Below, piece by piece: positions 1 to 9,230 of a DNA stretch of 64,000 nucleotides. The notes beneath the pieces were generated by a model. That model was not told the DNA's origin. It did no database searches and worked only from the letters and a program-made list of their open reading frames with translations. Numbering within the stretch: position 1 is the stretch's first letter; each line of letters begins with the position of its first letter. Source of the stretch: Qipengyuania sp. HL-TH1 (lineage in GTDB: Bacteria > Pseudomonadota > Alphaproteobacteria > Sphingomonadales > Sphingomonadaceae); contig NZ_CP142675.1 in NCBI RefSeq assembly GCF_036365825.1, positions 2,984,501-3,048,500 of the forward strand, in the 5' to 3' direction. Position numbers and translations under genes: made by a program.

Positions 1-818
1 GGGCCGATGCGGATGCTCCGCTGGCGGGCCATGTGCTCGGCATGATTTTCGAGAAGAGTTCGACCCGGACGCGGGTCAGCTTCGATATCGCCATGCGCCA
101 GCTGGGCGGTTCGGCGCTGATTCTTGATTCGGGTACCACCCAGCTGGGCCGCGGTGAAAGCATTGCCGATACTGCGCGGGTGCTCAGCCGGATGGTCGAT
201 GCGATCATGCTGCGCACCGACGACCACGAAAAAGCGCTGGAAATGGCACGCCACGCCAGCGTGCCGGTCATCAATGGCCTGACCGATCGTTCGCATCCAT
301 GCCAGATCGTCGCCGACCTGCTGACCATGATCGAGCATGGCAAGGCGCTGCCCGGGCTCGAACTCGCGTGGCTGGGCGATGGCAACAATGTACTGCATTC
401 GATTCTCGAAGCGGCCGCGCTGATGAAGTTCAATGTCCGCATCGGCACGCCGCAAGGCTACGAACCCGAAGCCGAATTTGTCGAACTGGCGCGCGCGGCG
501 GGGTCCACCGTCACGCTGACGCAGGATGCGCAGGAAGCAGCTGCGGGGGCCGACATCATCGTCACCGATACCTGGGTCTCGATGGGGCAGGAGCATGTCC
601 ACAACAAGCTCGCCGCCATGGCACCGTTCCAGGTTTCTCGCGGATTGATGGCCGCGGCCAAACCGGAAGCGAAGTTCCTGCACTGCCTCCCCGCCCATGT
701 CGGCGACGAAGTGACCGAGGAGGTCTTCGAAGGCGACAGCTCGGTCGTATTCGACGAAGCGGAGAACCGGATACACGCGCAGAAGTCGGTCCTGTTATGG
801 TGTTTCGGTAAAATCTAG
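1..818 (+). CDS. argF: ornithine carbamoyltransferase, 5' end outside window
   Basis: Transfers the carbamoyl group of carbamoyl phosphate to ornithine to give citrulline in arginine synthesis; cytosolic trimer. The frame is open to the left edge (codons begin at base 3), so roughly the first 40 residues are missing. The phosphate-binding motif STRTR lies at about 51-70 and the ornithine/catalytic loop HCLPAH near 676-693, both intact. The rest is collinear with the family through the C-terminal helix. hslO follows 24-70 bases downstream on the same strand, an arrangement common in alphaproteobacteria, so the two are probably cotranscribed. The upstream neighbour is probably argD, but it is not visible here. 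Confidence 0.96.
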   Translation, partial: ADADAPLAGHVLGMIFEKSSTRTRVSFDIAMRQLGGSALILDSGTTQLGRGESIADTARVLSRMVDAIMLRTDDHEKALEMARHASVPVINGLTDRSHPCQIVADLLTMIEHGKALPGLELAWLGDGNNVLHSILEAAALMKFNVRIGTPQGYEPEAEFVELARAAGSTVTLTQDAQEAAAGADIIVTDTWVSMGQEHVHNKLAAMAPFQVSRGLMAAAKPEAKFLHCLPAHVGDEVTEEVFEGDSSVVFDEAENRIHAQKSVLLWCFGKI

Positions 819-859
819 GGCGCTTCTCGCGCTCTACCATTTTGCCGAACGCGCCCCAT

Positions 860-1774
860 ATGGCGGCGATGAACGCTTCTCCCGACATGACCGACGAGAC
901 CCACTCGGGCCGCCTGCTGGCCTTCACCATTCCGACGCGCAATGCCCGCGGCCGGTTGGTCCGGCTCGACCACACGCTGGACCAGATCCTCGCCGCGCAT
1001 GACTATCCGCCGCCGATCACCCATCTGCTTGCCGAAGCGCTGGTGCTTGCGGTGCTGATGGGCGGGCTGGTCAAGGAAGACGGCTCGCAGGTCACGATGC
1101 AGGCGCAGACCGAGGCGGGCGCGGTCAGCCTGCTGGTATGCGACTACAAGGGCGGCGAACTGCGCGGCTATGTCGATTTCGACCCGGCCAAGCTTGCCGA
1201 ACTGGGCGCGAACCCCTCGCTCTTTGCGCTGTTCGGCAAGGGCTATCTCGCGATCACTTTCGACCTTGCCGGCGACCAGGGGCGGTATCAGGGTATCGTC
1301 CCGCTCGAAGGGGACAGCCTCGCCGAAGCCTGCGAGCGCTATTTCTACCAGTCCGAGCAGGTGCCCACGCTGATCCGCTGCGCAGTGCGCTCGGACGAAG
1401 CAGGCGTGCGGGCGGCAGGGATGCTGGTGCAGCATCTGCCCTCGGGCGAAGAAGGACGCGAACGCCTGCACTCTCAGCTCGACCATCCTGAATGGGAGCA
1501 TGTCGCGATCCTTGCCGGTTCGCTGCGCCATGACGAATTGCTCGATGACGGACTGTCGCTCGAGGCGATCGCATGGCGCCTGTTCCACGAAGAGGACGAG
1601 GTCCGCATTCAGCGTGGCGCCGCGATCGAGCGCGGATGCCGCTGCTCGGTCGAACATTATCGCGACGTGCTTGAGCGGTTCCCCGAAGATCAGCGTATCG
1701 ACATGCGCGATGAGAACGGGATCGTCCTGGTCGATTGCGCATTCTGTTCCAGGCAGTTCGCCATCGACATCTGA
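860..1774 (+). CDS. hslO: redox-regulated chaperone Hsp33
   Basis: Holdase chaperone switched on by oxidation of a C-terminal zinc centre; cytosolic. The C-terminal part carries the expected four cysteines as CRC and CAFC (about 1636-1755), the CxC...CxxC zinc switch. The N-terminal globular domain (SLLVCDYKGGELRGY) is typical of HslO. About 304 residues from the chosen ATG. In-frame alternatives are TTG 842, ATG 869 and ATG 887, and none has a clear Shine-Dalgarno sequence, so the start is uncertain within 45 bases. It follows argF closely on the same strand. Confidence 0.94.
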   Translation: MAAMNASPDMTDETHSGRLLAFTIPTRNARGRLVRLDHTLDQILAAHDYPPPITHLLAEALVLAVLMGGLVKEDGSQVTMQAQTEAGAVSLLVCDYKGGELRGYVDFDPAKLAELGANPSLFALFGKGYLAITFDLAGDQGRYQGIVPLEGDSLAEACERYFYQSEQVPTLIRCAVRSDEAGVRAAGMLVQHLPSGEEGRERLHSQLDHPEWEHVAILAGSLRHDELLDDGLSLEAIAWRLFHEEDEVRIQRGAAIERGCRCSVEHYRDVLERFPEDQRIDMRDENGIVLVDCAFCSRQFAIDI

Positions 1775-1887
1775 CCGGCATGTCGTTGCCATACAACGCC
1801 GCGCTGACAATTTCCTGTATTACATCTGCCGTATCGACACCGAATCACGACCGCGACTGGTCTCGCCGATGAAAGGTCACTTTCCCT

Positions 1888-2289
1888 ATGGCTCGCACAC
1901 GAGCGTTCCTGTTCGCAGCGCTGGCTACGCCGGCTGCACTTCTGGCCGCGCCGGTCGTCGCGCAGGCATCGTTGACGATGCTCGACACGCTCACGCATGG
2001 TGGGTGGGAAGTCCGCTCGCGCGATGGCGGGTCGGTGCGCAAGATATGCGTGCGTACCGGACGTGAACTGATTCAGCTGCGCCACCCCGACAGCACCTGC
2101 AACCGCTTCGTGGTCGAGAACTCGGCGAATGAGACGACGGTGCAATATACCTGCCGCGGCAATGGCTATGGCCGCACGCATATTCGCAAGGAATCCGACA
2201 CGCTGGTCCAGATCGACAGCCAGGGCATCGCGGGCGGCAAGCCTTTCCAGTTCACCGCCGAGGCACGCCGGACGGGTGGCTGCGACTAA
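1888..2289 (+). CDS. small secreted protein of unknown function
   Basis: Predicted 133-residue exported protein. It has a positively charged start, an alanine/leucine-rich hydrophobic core and a likely signal peptidase site after AQA (residue about 27). The mature part has paired cysteines near residues 52, 71, 88 and 132 that could form disulfides in the periplasm. The spacing and the GGWEVRSRDG start resemble short DUF3617-like periplasmic proteins, but this is a weak resemblance. An AAAGG-like ribosome site lies about 10 bases upstream of the ATG. The gene stands between hslO and queC with no obvious functional link. Confidence 0.72.
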   Translation: MARTRAFLFAALATPAALLAAPVVAQASLTMLDTLTHGGWEVRSRDGGSVRKICVRTGRELIQLRHPDSTCNRFVVENSANETTVQYTCRGNGYGRTHIRKESDTLVQIDSQGIAGGKPFQFTAEARRTGGCD

Positions 2290-2333
2290 CCGCGCGACTT
2301 GCAGGCTACCGCGTTCGCGCATAGCGGACGGGC

Positions 2334-3047
2334 ATGAGCAAAGCCGACACTCCCGGACCCGCCGTTATCCTGCTTTCGGGCGGGCTCGATTCCATGGTCA
2401 CCGCCGCCATCGCCCGCGAGCGCGGCCATGCCCTGCACGTGCTGACGATCGACTATGGCCAGCGCCATGTCCGCGAACTGGAATCGGCCCGCGGCATCGC
2501 AGCCAGGCTCGGGGTGACCCGCCATGTGGAACTGCCGCTCGACCTGCGCCGGTTCGGCGGTTCGGCGCTGACCGACGATATCGATGTGCCCAAGACCGGC
2601 GTTGCTGGCGGCGATATCCCGGTGACCTATGTGCCTGCACGCAATCTCGTGTTTCTCGCGCTGACCACCGCCTTTGCGGAAACCGCGGCCTCGCGTGACA
2701 TCTTCATCGGCGTGAACGCGCTCGACTATTCCGGCTATCCCGATTGCCGACCCGAATTCATCGCCAGCTTTGCCGAAACCGCGCGGCTGGGAACCAAGCA
2801 GGGTATCGAGGGGGCACCCTTCGCAATTCATGCGCCGCTCCAGCATATGACCAAGGCGGATATCGCGCGCGAATGCCATCGGCTGGGTCTCGATCCGGCG
2901 TGGAGCTGGTCCTGCTACGACCCGACCGCCACGGGACTTGCATGCGGTGCCTGCGATTCCTGTCGCTTGCGGCGAAAAGGCTTTGCCGAGGCGGGCCTTG
3001 TCGATACCACCCCCTATTCCAAGGATGCCCCTGAACTGACGGAGTAG
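2334..3047 (+). CDS. queC: 7-cyano-7-deazaguanine synthase
   Basis: Makes preQ0 from 7-carboxy-7-deazaguanine, ATP and ammonia in queuosine synthesis. Visible signatures are the PP-loop SGGLDS near residue 16 and the C-terminal zinc-binding cysteine cluster CGACDSC followed by RxxGF. The length of 237 residues matches the family. No preQ1 riboswitch-like pseudoknot is apparent in the 44-base gap upstream. The stop codon is followed within 5 bases by the TTG start of the MFS carrier, so the two are coupled. Confidence 0.96.
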   Translation: MSKADTPGPAVILLSGGLDSMVTAAIARERGHALHVLTIDYGQRHVRELESARGIAARLGVTRHVELPLDLRRFGGSALTDDIDVPKTGVAGGDIPVTYVPARNLVFLALTTAFAETAASRDIFIGVNALDYSGYPDCRPEFIASFAETARLGTKQGIEGAPFAIHAPLQHMTKADIARECHRLGLDPAWSWSCYDPTATGLACGACDSCRLRRKGFAEAGLVDTTPYSKDAPELTE

Positions 3048-3051
3048 GGAA

Positions 3052-4641
3052 TTGAGCCAAGCCAACGACGCCGCCGCGCCGACCGAAGCAGCAACCGGCG
3101 TCGGGGCGGACAAGGTCCCGGCATACAGTTGGTATGCCCTCAGCGTCCTGGTCCTGATCTACGTCCTGAATTTTATCGACCGCCAGATCCTCTCGATCCT
3201 GGCCAATGACATCAAGGCCGATCTCGGTGTCGAGGATGACTATCTCGGATTCCTTTACGGTACCGCCTTCGCGGTCTTCTACGCGCTCTTCGGGATCCCT
3301 TTGGGCCGGCTCGCGGACAGCTGGAAACGCATCCGCCTGATGAGCATCGGCCTGGCGCTGTGGTCGACCATGACCGCGCTGTCCGGCTTCGCGAAGAACG
3401 CGACGACGCTGACCGTGGCGCGGATCGGCGTGGGTGTGGGCGAGGCAACCGCCAGCCCTTCGGCCTATTCACTGATCTCGGATTGGTTTCCGGCACGCCT
3501 GCGCGCCACTGCCCTCGCGATCTATTCGTCGGGCCTTTATATCGGCGGCGGCATTTCGCTGCTGATCGGCGGCCTGGTGGTCGAGAACTGGAACGCGGCG
3601 TACCCCGATGGCGGGCCGCTGGGGCTGGTCGGTTGGCAGGCGGCCTTCCTCTCGGTTGGGCTCCCGGGGCTGGCACTGGCACTTTGGGTGCTGACGCTGC
3701 GCGAACCGGTGCGCGGCGCGATCGACGGTCTGATGACGCCCGAGGATCCCGAGCCCTTCCGCGGTTTCTTCCGCGAGCTTTTCCAGGTCATTCCGCCGTT
3801 CACCATCTTCGGAGCCGCGGCGCGCGGAACCGGGGCATTGGTATTGAACCTGCTGGGGGCGGCCTTCTTTGCGGCGCTCGCCTGGACCCTGTGGCGCCTG
3901 ACGGGCGTGTTCGAACAATGGCTGTTCCTGGGGGTCGGTTATTACGCTGTTTTCAGCTGGGCGATGGGCCTGCGCGCACGCGATTTGCCGACCTTCAAGC
4001 TGACCTGGGGCTCGCCTGCCTTCCTGTGCATCATTCTTGGCTACGGGACGGTCGCCTTCACCGCCTATGCCGCCTCCTATTGGGGCGCGCCCTATGCCGA
4101 GCGCGCGCTGGGCGTGAACAAGACCGATCTGGGGTGGTTCCTCGGCGCCCCTGCGGCAGTCGCCGGCTTCCTCGGCGTGATCCTCGGGGGGCGTATGGCC
4201 GACTACCTGCTCGAACGCCGTCCCGCCGGGCGCGTGTGGGTCATCCTGTTCGGGCTGGTTACGCCGCTACCCGCCATGTGGCTGGCCTATACGACCGACG
4301 ATGTCGTGCTGTTCTATATCGGGGCCTTCCTGGCGCAGATGCTCAGCGCTGCGGCGCTGGGCGCGGCTGCCGCATCGAGCCAGGCGCTGGTGCTGCCGCG
4401 TATGCGCGGGCTGGCGACCGCTACCTTCTTCTTGGCGACGACACTCATCGGGCTAGGGCTTGGCCCATTCATGGCCGGCTATGTCTCGGCGACCAATGGC
4501 GATGATCTGTCGCTTGGCGTGCTGTCGACGCTGGTTGCCGCTCCGTTCGGTCTGGTCCTGCTCATCGCAGCGCTGAAGCTGGTACCGCAGGCAGCGGCAA
4601 GCGTGGTCGAACGCGCTCGTGCGGCAGGCGAGCCGATCTAG
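3052..4641 (+). CDS. major facilitator superfamily transporter, spinster-like
   Basis: Inner-membrane secondary carrier of 529 residues with about twelve hydrophobic segments. The first helix contains NFIDRQ, typical of spinster-like MFS members, and the loop 2-3 motif GxLADxxxR-like is seen as GRLADSWKR. An extended middle section with extra hydrophobic segments explains the above-average length. The start is TTG, preceded by the strong ribosome site GGAGTAGGGA and directly after the queC stop. The substrate cannot be told from sequence. The coupling to queC need not imply a deazaguanine substrate. Confidence 0.88.
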   Translation: MSQANDAAAPTEAATGVGADKVPAYSWYALSVLVLIYVLNFIDRQILSILANDIKADLGVEDDYLGFLYGTAFAVFYALFGIPLGRLADSWKRIRLMSIGLALWSTMTALSGFAKNATTLTVARIGVGVGEATASPSAYSLISDWFPARLRATALAIYSSGLYIGGGISLLIGGLVVENWNAAYPDGGPLGLVGWQAAFLSVGLPGLALALWVLTLREPVRGAIDGLMTPEDPEPFRGFFRELFQVIPPFTIFGAAARGTGALVLNLLGAAFFAALAWTLWRLTGVFEQWLFLGVGYYAVFSWAMGLRARDLPTFKLTWGSPAFLCIILGYGTVAFTAYAASYWGAPYAERALGVNKTDLGWFLGAPAAVAGFLGVILGGRMADYLLERRPAGRVWVILFGLVTPLPAMWLAYTTDDVVLFYIGAFLAQMLSAAALGAAAASSQALVLPRMRGLATATFFLATTLIGLGLGPFMAGYVSATNGDDLSLGVLSTLVAAPFGLVLLIAALKLVPQAAASVVERARAAGEPI

Positions 4642-4642
4642 A

Positions 4643-5170
4643 CTAGACCGGCTTCAGCACTCCGCAGGCAATCCGGGCACCGGCGTCGCCGGCGGGGTCG
4701 GTGCGGTAATCGTCGGCACCTGCGTGAACGACGACAGCCGTGCCGTCGGCGTCGAAAATATCATCGATCACATCGCGGGCGTTCCCGTCCAGAGCGACCT
4801 CGGCCGTGCCGGTCCGATTGGCGCCAATGGTCAGATTGGGCATATCGCCCAGATGCTTTCCGCCGGGCGACATCGAGCCATGTGTGGCCATGCCGGGATT
4901 GAGGTGGCCCCCAGCGCTGGTGAAGTCGGGGGCAGTGCATGCACCTGTCGTATGCAAGTGGAACCCGTGCTCGCCTTGCGACATGCCGGCTGCGGCGATC
5001 GCCACGGAGACGGTCTGGCCATTGCTCAACAATTGGACGGTTCCGGCAGGCAAGCCGTTGGCGAAATACAGCGTTGTTTCGCCAATGCGGTTGCTCGGCA
5101 GGTCGTCGACCGTGGTGCAGCCTGCCATGAGCAGGGCGGCGAGCGAAGGCAACAGAAGACGGGATGACAT
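4643..5170 (-). CDS. sodC: Cu/Zn superoxide dismutase-family lipoprotein
   Basis: Dismutates superoxide in the periplasm. The 175-residue precursor has a lipoprotein signal ending in the lipobox LMAGC, so it is probably membrane-anchored. Metal-site motifs are present: HGFHLH (two copper histidines), the bridging and zinc histidines around HLNP, THG and KHLGDMPNL, and VVHAGADDY with the last copper histidine. The C-terminal GxRIACGV motif with the disulfide cysteine is intact. It is convergent with the MFS gene (one base between stops). Ribosome site AAAGGA. It is transcribed separately from the ompA-like gene, which ends in a terminator upstream. Confidence 0.93.
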   Translation of the reverse strand: MSSRLLLPSLAALLMAGCTTVDDLPSNRIGETTLYFANGLPAGTVQLLSNGQTVSVAIAAAGMSQGEHGFHLHTTGACTAPDFTSAGGHLNPGMATHGSMSPGGKHLGDMPNLTIGANRTGTAEVALDGNARDVIDDIFDADGTAVVVHAGADDYRTDPAGDAGARIACGVLKPV

Positions 5171-5214
5171 GGCGATCCTTTCGAATTGAACGGCGATCTA
5201 CTCTAGCCAACGAA

Positions 5215-5242
5215 AAAGGGGCCGGATTGCTCCGGCCCCTTT
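5215..5242 (-). terminator. rho-independent terminator of the OmpA-family gene
   Basis: Perfect 12-bp stem (AAAGGGGCCGGA paired with TCCGGCCCCTTT) and a 4-base loop, followed on the minus strand by a T-rich tail. It sits 25 bases after the stop of the OmpA-like gene and before sodC. It is nearly symmetric and could work in both directions. Confidence 0.85.
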
Positions 5243-5266
5243 CGTGTTTTTGGCGTGTCGCCTCGC

Positions 5267-6379
5267 TTACATGCCCGAACCCGGACCGTAAGTGATTTCG
5301 ACGCGACGGTTCTGCAGTTCGCGAACACCGTCGGCAGTCGGAACGCGCGGCTGCGATTCACCGAAGGCTTCGCTGGTGATCCGGGTATCCGGAATACCGC
5401 GCGAGCTCAGGTAACCGCGGACCGAAGCGTTACGACGCTCGGCGAGACCCATGTTGTAGGTCGTCGAACCCGAACGGTCGGTGTGACCAGCCAGCATGAC
5501 TGCGGCAGTGCCGCAGTTGGCGTAGGCCGAAACCGCGTTGTCGAGGATCGTCGCTGCTTCCGGAGTGATGTCCGATTTGTCCCAGTTGAAGAAGACAATG
5601 TACGGACCCGTCTCGCAAACCGGCGCCGGCGGCGGCGGGGGCGGAGGCGGCGGGGGAGGCGGCGGCGGCGGCGGGGGCGGAGGCGGCGGCGGAGCAGCCG
5701 GCTCACCGAAGTTGTAGGACAACGTACCCATCAGCGAGTGGCTGGTGAAAGTGTCTTCCAGCGAGTTACCGCCCAGATCGACCAGTTCCACGCTTTCCGC
5801 GTTGAAGTAACGATAGCGCAGGCCAACGTCGACATTGTCGGTCAGCGGAGCGCGCACGCCAGCGAGAACCTGCCAAGCAAGACCACTGTCCGAATCGTCG
5901 ATCGACGATGCTAGGTTGGAGTAGGGGGTCACTTCGTAGCTGGTACGAGCAACGCCGACACCGCCACCGACATAGCCCTGCAGGCCGTCGTCAGGACCGA
6001 AGTCCAGCAGGCCGTTGAGCATGAACGAAAGCGCGTTAACGTCACCGCTAACATCGTAGAAGCCTGCTGGAGCAACCGAGCCAGGACCGTAGGTCAGGCC
6101 AGGCGTACCGACTGTGATGCCATCGACATCGGCTTGGCGATAGCTGACTTCGGCTTCCAGACGGAAACCGCCGAAGTCGTAGCCGACGTAGCCGCCGCCG
6201 TCGAAGCCGAAGTCATGGCTGACTTCGTGCGCTTCGGCCGTATCATTGATGTCGAAATCGGCATCTTCGACAAGCATCGAGCCGAATTCGGCGCCGATAT
6301 ACCAGCTGTCGTCTTTTGCCAGGGCAGGCGATGCAAGGGCCGTAGAGGCCATCGCCATTCCTATGACGAATTTCCGCAT
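5267..6379 (-). CDS. OmpA-family outer membrane protein with long polyproline linker
   Basis: Predicted outer-membrane porin/peptidoglycan anchor, 370 residues. A cleavable signal ends ALA (residue about 21). It is followed by an N-terminal eight-stranded beta-barrel type domain (about 25-210) with alternating aromatic strands, then an uninterrupted run of about 22 prolines. Next comes a C-terminal OmpA peptidoglycan-binding domain with FFNWDKSDIT, the GHTDRSG motif and NRRVEI. The two cysteines (PVCE and ANCG) are typical of OmpA C-domains. The ribosome site AGGGGAAA lies just upstream of the ATG. It has its own promoter and terminator. The proline run would need EF-P for efficient translation. 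Confidence 0.94.
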   Translation of the reverse strand: MRKFVIGMAMASTALASPALAKDDSWYIGAEFGSMLVEDADFDINDTAEAHEVSHDFGFDGGGYVGYDFGGFRLEAEVSYRQADVDGITVGTPGLTYGPGSVAPAGFYDVSGDVNALSFMLNGLLDFGPDDGLQGYVGGGVGVARTSYEVTPYSNLASSIDDSDSGLAWQVLAGVRAPLTDNVDVGLRYRYFNAESVELVDLGGNSLEDTFTSHSLMGTLSYNFGEPAAPPPPPPPPPPPPPPPPPPPPPPAPVCETGPYIVFFNWDKSDITPEAATILDNAVSAYANCGTAAVMLAGHTDRSGSTTYNMGLAERRNASVRGYLSSRGIPDTRITSEAFGESQPRVPTADGVRELQNRRVEITYGPGSGM

Positions 6380-6422
6380 TATAGTTTCCCCTTTTTGCGA
6401 ATTGGAGCCACCGAGTGGAACA

Positions 6423-6451
6423 TATCTAACTTTCTACCCCAAAGGTGGCAA
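6423..6451 (-). promoter_or_regulatory. predicted sigma70-type promoter of the OmpA-family gene
   Basis: On the minus strand TTGCCA and TAGATA are separated by exactly 17 bases. The predicted start is 40-45 bases upstream of the ompA-like ATG. The surrounding region is AT-richer than the neighbouring coding DNA. Confidence 0.55.
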
Positions 6452-6569
6452 GCAAACAATCGCCAGGAACTGTGGTAATAATACCGCCTTTCCCGCACGA
6501 TGAGAACGAGTTCCGTCGTGTGGACCCCTTCCGTGACAGCCGAACGACAGTGGGGGCCTGCGGTTCCCG

Positions 6570-7028
6570 TCATTCTGGCGGAATAACCCCAAGTGTTGCA
6601 AGCATGCCGATAATGGCGGTGACCGCTGCGCGTGCCTCGGTGTCAATTACGGTCCCGCCCGTGGGTTGGGCGGGCCGCGTCGGAGACTGCCATGATCCAA
6701 GAAAGGCCCGGCGCGCTCCGAGCGTGCGGTCGAAGACCTGCATGCCCTCGGTAGGGGCGCAAAAGGTCCATTGTGCGCCGTCCCAGCTGGCCAATGCATG
6801 GGCATGGCCTGCCCATTCGTCACTGGCCGGATCGGCGATGACCCAGCTCTCTCCAGGCGCGGGGGATGCCGGTGGTGTGCTGGCCACGCCCTCGACGACG
6901 GGATGGAGCAGTGCATCGATCCGCGCGAAAGCTTCGTTGACGAAAAATTCTTTCTGCGCCTGCCCCGCCACCAACATGGGGAGCGCCTGGCGCGGAGTCG
7001 TGGTGTCGAAGGCAACGGGCTCGGTCAT
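6570..7028 (-). CDS. GTA-cluster DUF2793 fibre-like protein
   Basis: Last gene of the gene transfer agent cluster, 152 residues. The N-terminal pattern (LPMLVAGQAQKEFFVNEAFARID) and the middle PGESWVIADPAS...WAGHA are characteristic of DUF2793 proteins found at the end of GTA and prophage tail modules. They are thought to be tail fibre or fibre-tip parts. The predicted start follows the stop of the large tail gene by 12 bases on the same strand. The C-terminal part is short compared with fibre proteins that carry receptor-binding repeats. About 190 bases without a gene separate its stop from the ompA-like start. Confidence 0.8.
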   Translation of the reverse strand: MTEPVAFDTTTPRQALPMLVAGQAQKEFFVNEAFARIDALLHPVVEGVASTPPASPAPGESWVIADPASDEWAGHAHALASWDGAQWTFCAPTEGMQVFDRTLGARRAFLGSWQSPTRPAQPTGGTVIDTEARAAVTAIIGMLATLGVIPPE

Positions 7029-7040
7029 CGCAATATCCTG

Positions 7041-9230
7041 TCAGCTGGATGCGGGAATGGGGGTGAGATGGAGCGGGGCCGAGAGCGCGAAGCTGCCCTT
7101 TTGCCGGACCCACAATGACTGTCCGGGATGGAGCGAAGAAAGCACGGCGATCTCTGCGGGCGCCAGGTGCAGGTGCGGCGCAGGGGTTGCCCAGAGCCTT
7201 TGCGGCTTGTCCGGATCGCCGAGCCCTACCTCATAGGCTTCCGCCTGTTCGACAAGCGGTTGCTCGACTTCGTCGAGCCAGCTCCAGCCGCCGCGCGCAC
7301 GGCGAGTCCAACTGAGGATCAGGCCACCTTCCGGCGTCGCATGCACTCGTGGTTGGACCGGGAACAGGGGACGCCGGGTCCTGCCCCCGTTCTCGAGCGG
7401 CGCGACCACCGGATCGGGATCGGCGGATCCGATGGCGGCCAGTTCGCTCCCTTCGCCCAGGGCGAGCGGGGCAGGCAGTTCGACCAGACGATCATCGAGC
7501 AGCGTGACCAGCGTGCCGGGCATATGCCCCGCCAAAGCCTCGATCTCGGTACCGCCGCGGCCGCGCAGCAATCCGGTAAGCTCCCAGACGCCATCGCCGA
7601 CAGGTTGGGCTTGCGCGAACTGGACGATCTCGCTCCCTACCAGCAGGCGGTTGTCTCCGCGCGCGATAGCGTTGGGCGTGGCAGGTTCGAGTTCGGCCTC
7701 GCGATCCTCCAGCGCGACCCGTATCGATGCCGAGCCCTCGAACCGCAAACTCGGGCTGGCCCCAAGTGATACGACCAAGCTTCCGCTCACGGCGCGAACG
7801 GGGCCGCTCTCCGTCAGCGGGACGAGCGCATTGCCCGCAAGCTCATACAGCGCGGCGCCGGACCAGCGCCCGGTCGGCGCGCCGACCGCGGCGAACCGCT
7901 GGATCGATCCGCTCGCCCCGCTACCGTCCCAGGGAAGTTCGAACACGCGCAGGCTGGTGCCGACCGCAAGCCGGTCACGCGGCGCCCATGCCGTCCCGGC
8001 ATCGGCCGTGCGGTTGGCTCCGTTCGGAAGGACATGGCGAATCAGCTCGAGCTCGACCCCGCCTTCGCGCCATTCCCAACCGGATATCTGCCACAGGCCC
8101 GAAAGGCCGGGAGCGCGTACGATGCTGCCCGGGCCAAGCTCGGGATCGATTTCGCTCATCCGCCAGGAGAGTGTTTCACCGCGCTGTTGCTCGCGGCTGG
8201 CGGCTTGGACGAGCAGCGACTGCGCATGGCTTGCCGACAGGCTGCCCGGAAACTCGAGCACTTGGCTTGCCGCTCCCGGCTCCGTCCCACCTGCCCGCTG
8301 CAGCCCGGGCTGATAGTCACGCGAGGGATCGTAATAGCGCAAGGCCGTCAGTCTGCTTCCAGCTGGCGAGCTGCGCGCGAGCGCGGTGCCGTCCTCCTGG
8401 CCGAAATCGCCTCCCTCCCATGCGATTGCCGGCGGCAGCGTCGGAATTTCGCCTTCGGGTGCCGCGATACCATCAAGGCGGACCTGCCCGCCGCGCGAAA
8501 TCGCTGCGAGCGGTCTGAGCCGGTCGACCAGCGTCAGCACCGCAGCCGGAGTGCCGCCCTCGTGCACGAAGCCCTCGAGCGCGGGAAAGGCCGCTTGCCG
8601 GCTCTCCATGCCATGCCGCCCGGCGATTTCCCTGACCATATGCGCGGCGGTGCCCGCAAAAACTTCGAAGCTGAGCGCGGGGATGCGGTTGCCGAAATCC
8701 TCGAGCGCGAGATCCTCGAACACCACATAGGCACAGCCGCGATGGGCGGGGCATTGCGGGCCGACATCAGCGGCCATCAGCGGATCGGGCCGCTGGTCTC
8801 CATGCCCGGTATAGGTGCGCAGCGTGCCGCCGGTCTTGAGATCGCCTCCGCGACCGCGCAGCAAATTGCCATCGGCCCAGATCCGCCCGATCCGGTCGAT
8901 CGGACGGCTCGATAGCGCCACGGCGAGCGAAATCGAATAGCTGTAGGTCGTCGTCTTCGGCTTGCCCTTGCCGCCGCCGCTGCGTTCACGCTGCTCCTTG
9001 AGATCGGTCGCCCAGATGATCGTGCCGGGCGCGCGCACCTTGCCGTAAAGCGCGGGGATCGGCCGGCCGTAGCTCGAGGTACTGACGGCGAGCTCTTTCA
9101 GCCGCGGGCCTTCGCGGCGTGGCGAACCGATGATCATCGAATCGAGCCCGTGGCCAAGCGTGGCGCCGATCGCACCGCCCAGCGGTCCGCCGACCAGCGT
9201 GCCGATCGCTCCGAGTACTAGCGTTGCCAT
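7041..9230 (-). CDS. GTA large tail/baseplate protein (gp15, megatron-like)
   Basis: 729-residue tail protein in the position of GTA gene 15. The N-terminus is glycine-rich and hydrophobic (GTLVGGPLGGAIGATLGHG), followed by the conserved LKELAVSTSSYGRPIPALYGK segment of tail hub/baseplate proteins. The C-terminal part resembles the fibre-binding domain of the family. The open frame continues far upstream, but the true start is the ATG at 9230: it opens the conserved N-terminus and overlaps the peptidase gene by 13 bases. The protein is much shorter than the Rhodobacter capsulatus homologue and no TIM-barrel-like segment was noticed. That segment seems to be in the DUF2460-type gene upstream in the operon. 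Confidence 0.87.
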   Translation of the reverse strand: MATLVLGAIGTLVGGPLGGAIGATLGHGLDSMIIGSPRREGPRLKELAVSTSSYGRPIPALYGKVRAPGTIIWATDLKEQRERSGGGKGKPKTTTYSYSISLAVALSSRPIDRIGRIWADGNLLRGRGGDLKTGGTLRTYTGHGDQRPDPLMAADVGPQCPAHRGCAYVVFEDLALEDFGNRIPALSFEVFAGTAAHMVREIAGRHGMESRQAAFPALEGFVHEGGTPAAVLTLVDRLRPLAAISRGGQVRLDGIAAPEGEIPTLPPAIAWEGGDFGQEDGTALARSSPAGSRLTALRYYDPSRDYQPGLQRAGGTEPGAASQVLEFPGSLSASHAQSLLVQAASREQQRGETLSWRMSEIDPELGPGSIVRAPGLSGLWQISGWEWREGGVELELIRHVLPNGANRTADAGTAWAPRDRLAVGTSLRVFELPWDGSGASGSIQRFAAVGAPTGRWSGAALYELAGNALVPLTESGPVRAVSGSLVVSLGASPSLRFEGSASIRVALEDREAELEPATPNAIARGDNRLLVGSEIVQFAQAQPVGDGVWELTGLLRGRGGTEIEALAGHMPGTLVTLLDDRLVELPAPLALGEGSELAAIGSADPDPVVAPLENGGRTRRPLFPVQPRVHATPEGGLILSWTRRARGGWSWLDEVEQPLVEQAEAYEVGLGDPDKPQRLWATPAPHLHLAPAEIAVLSSLHPGQSLWVRQKGSFALSAPLHLTPIPASS

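Noticed and set aside
5255..5914. Plus-strand frame with long arginine-rich run
   Set aside because: Antisense shadow of the polyproline-coding part of the OmpA-family gene; no independent coding signal.
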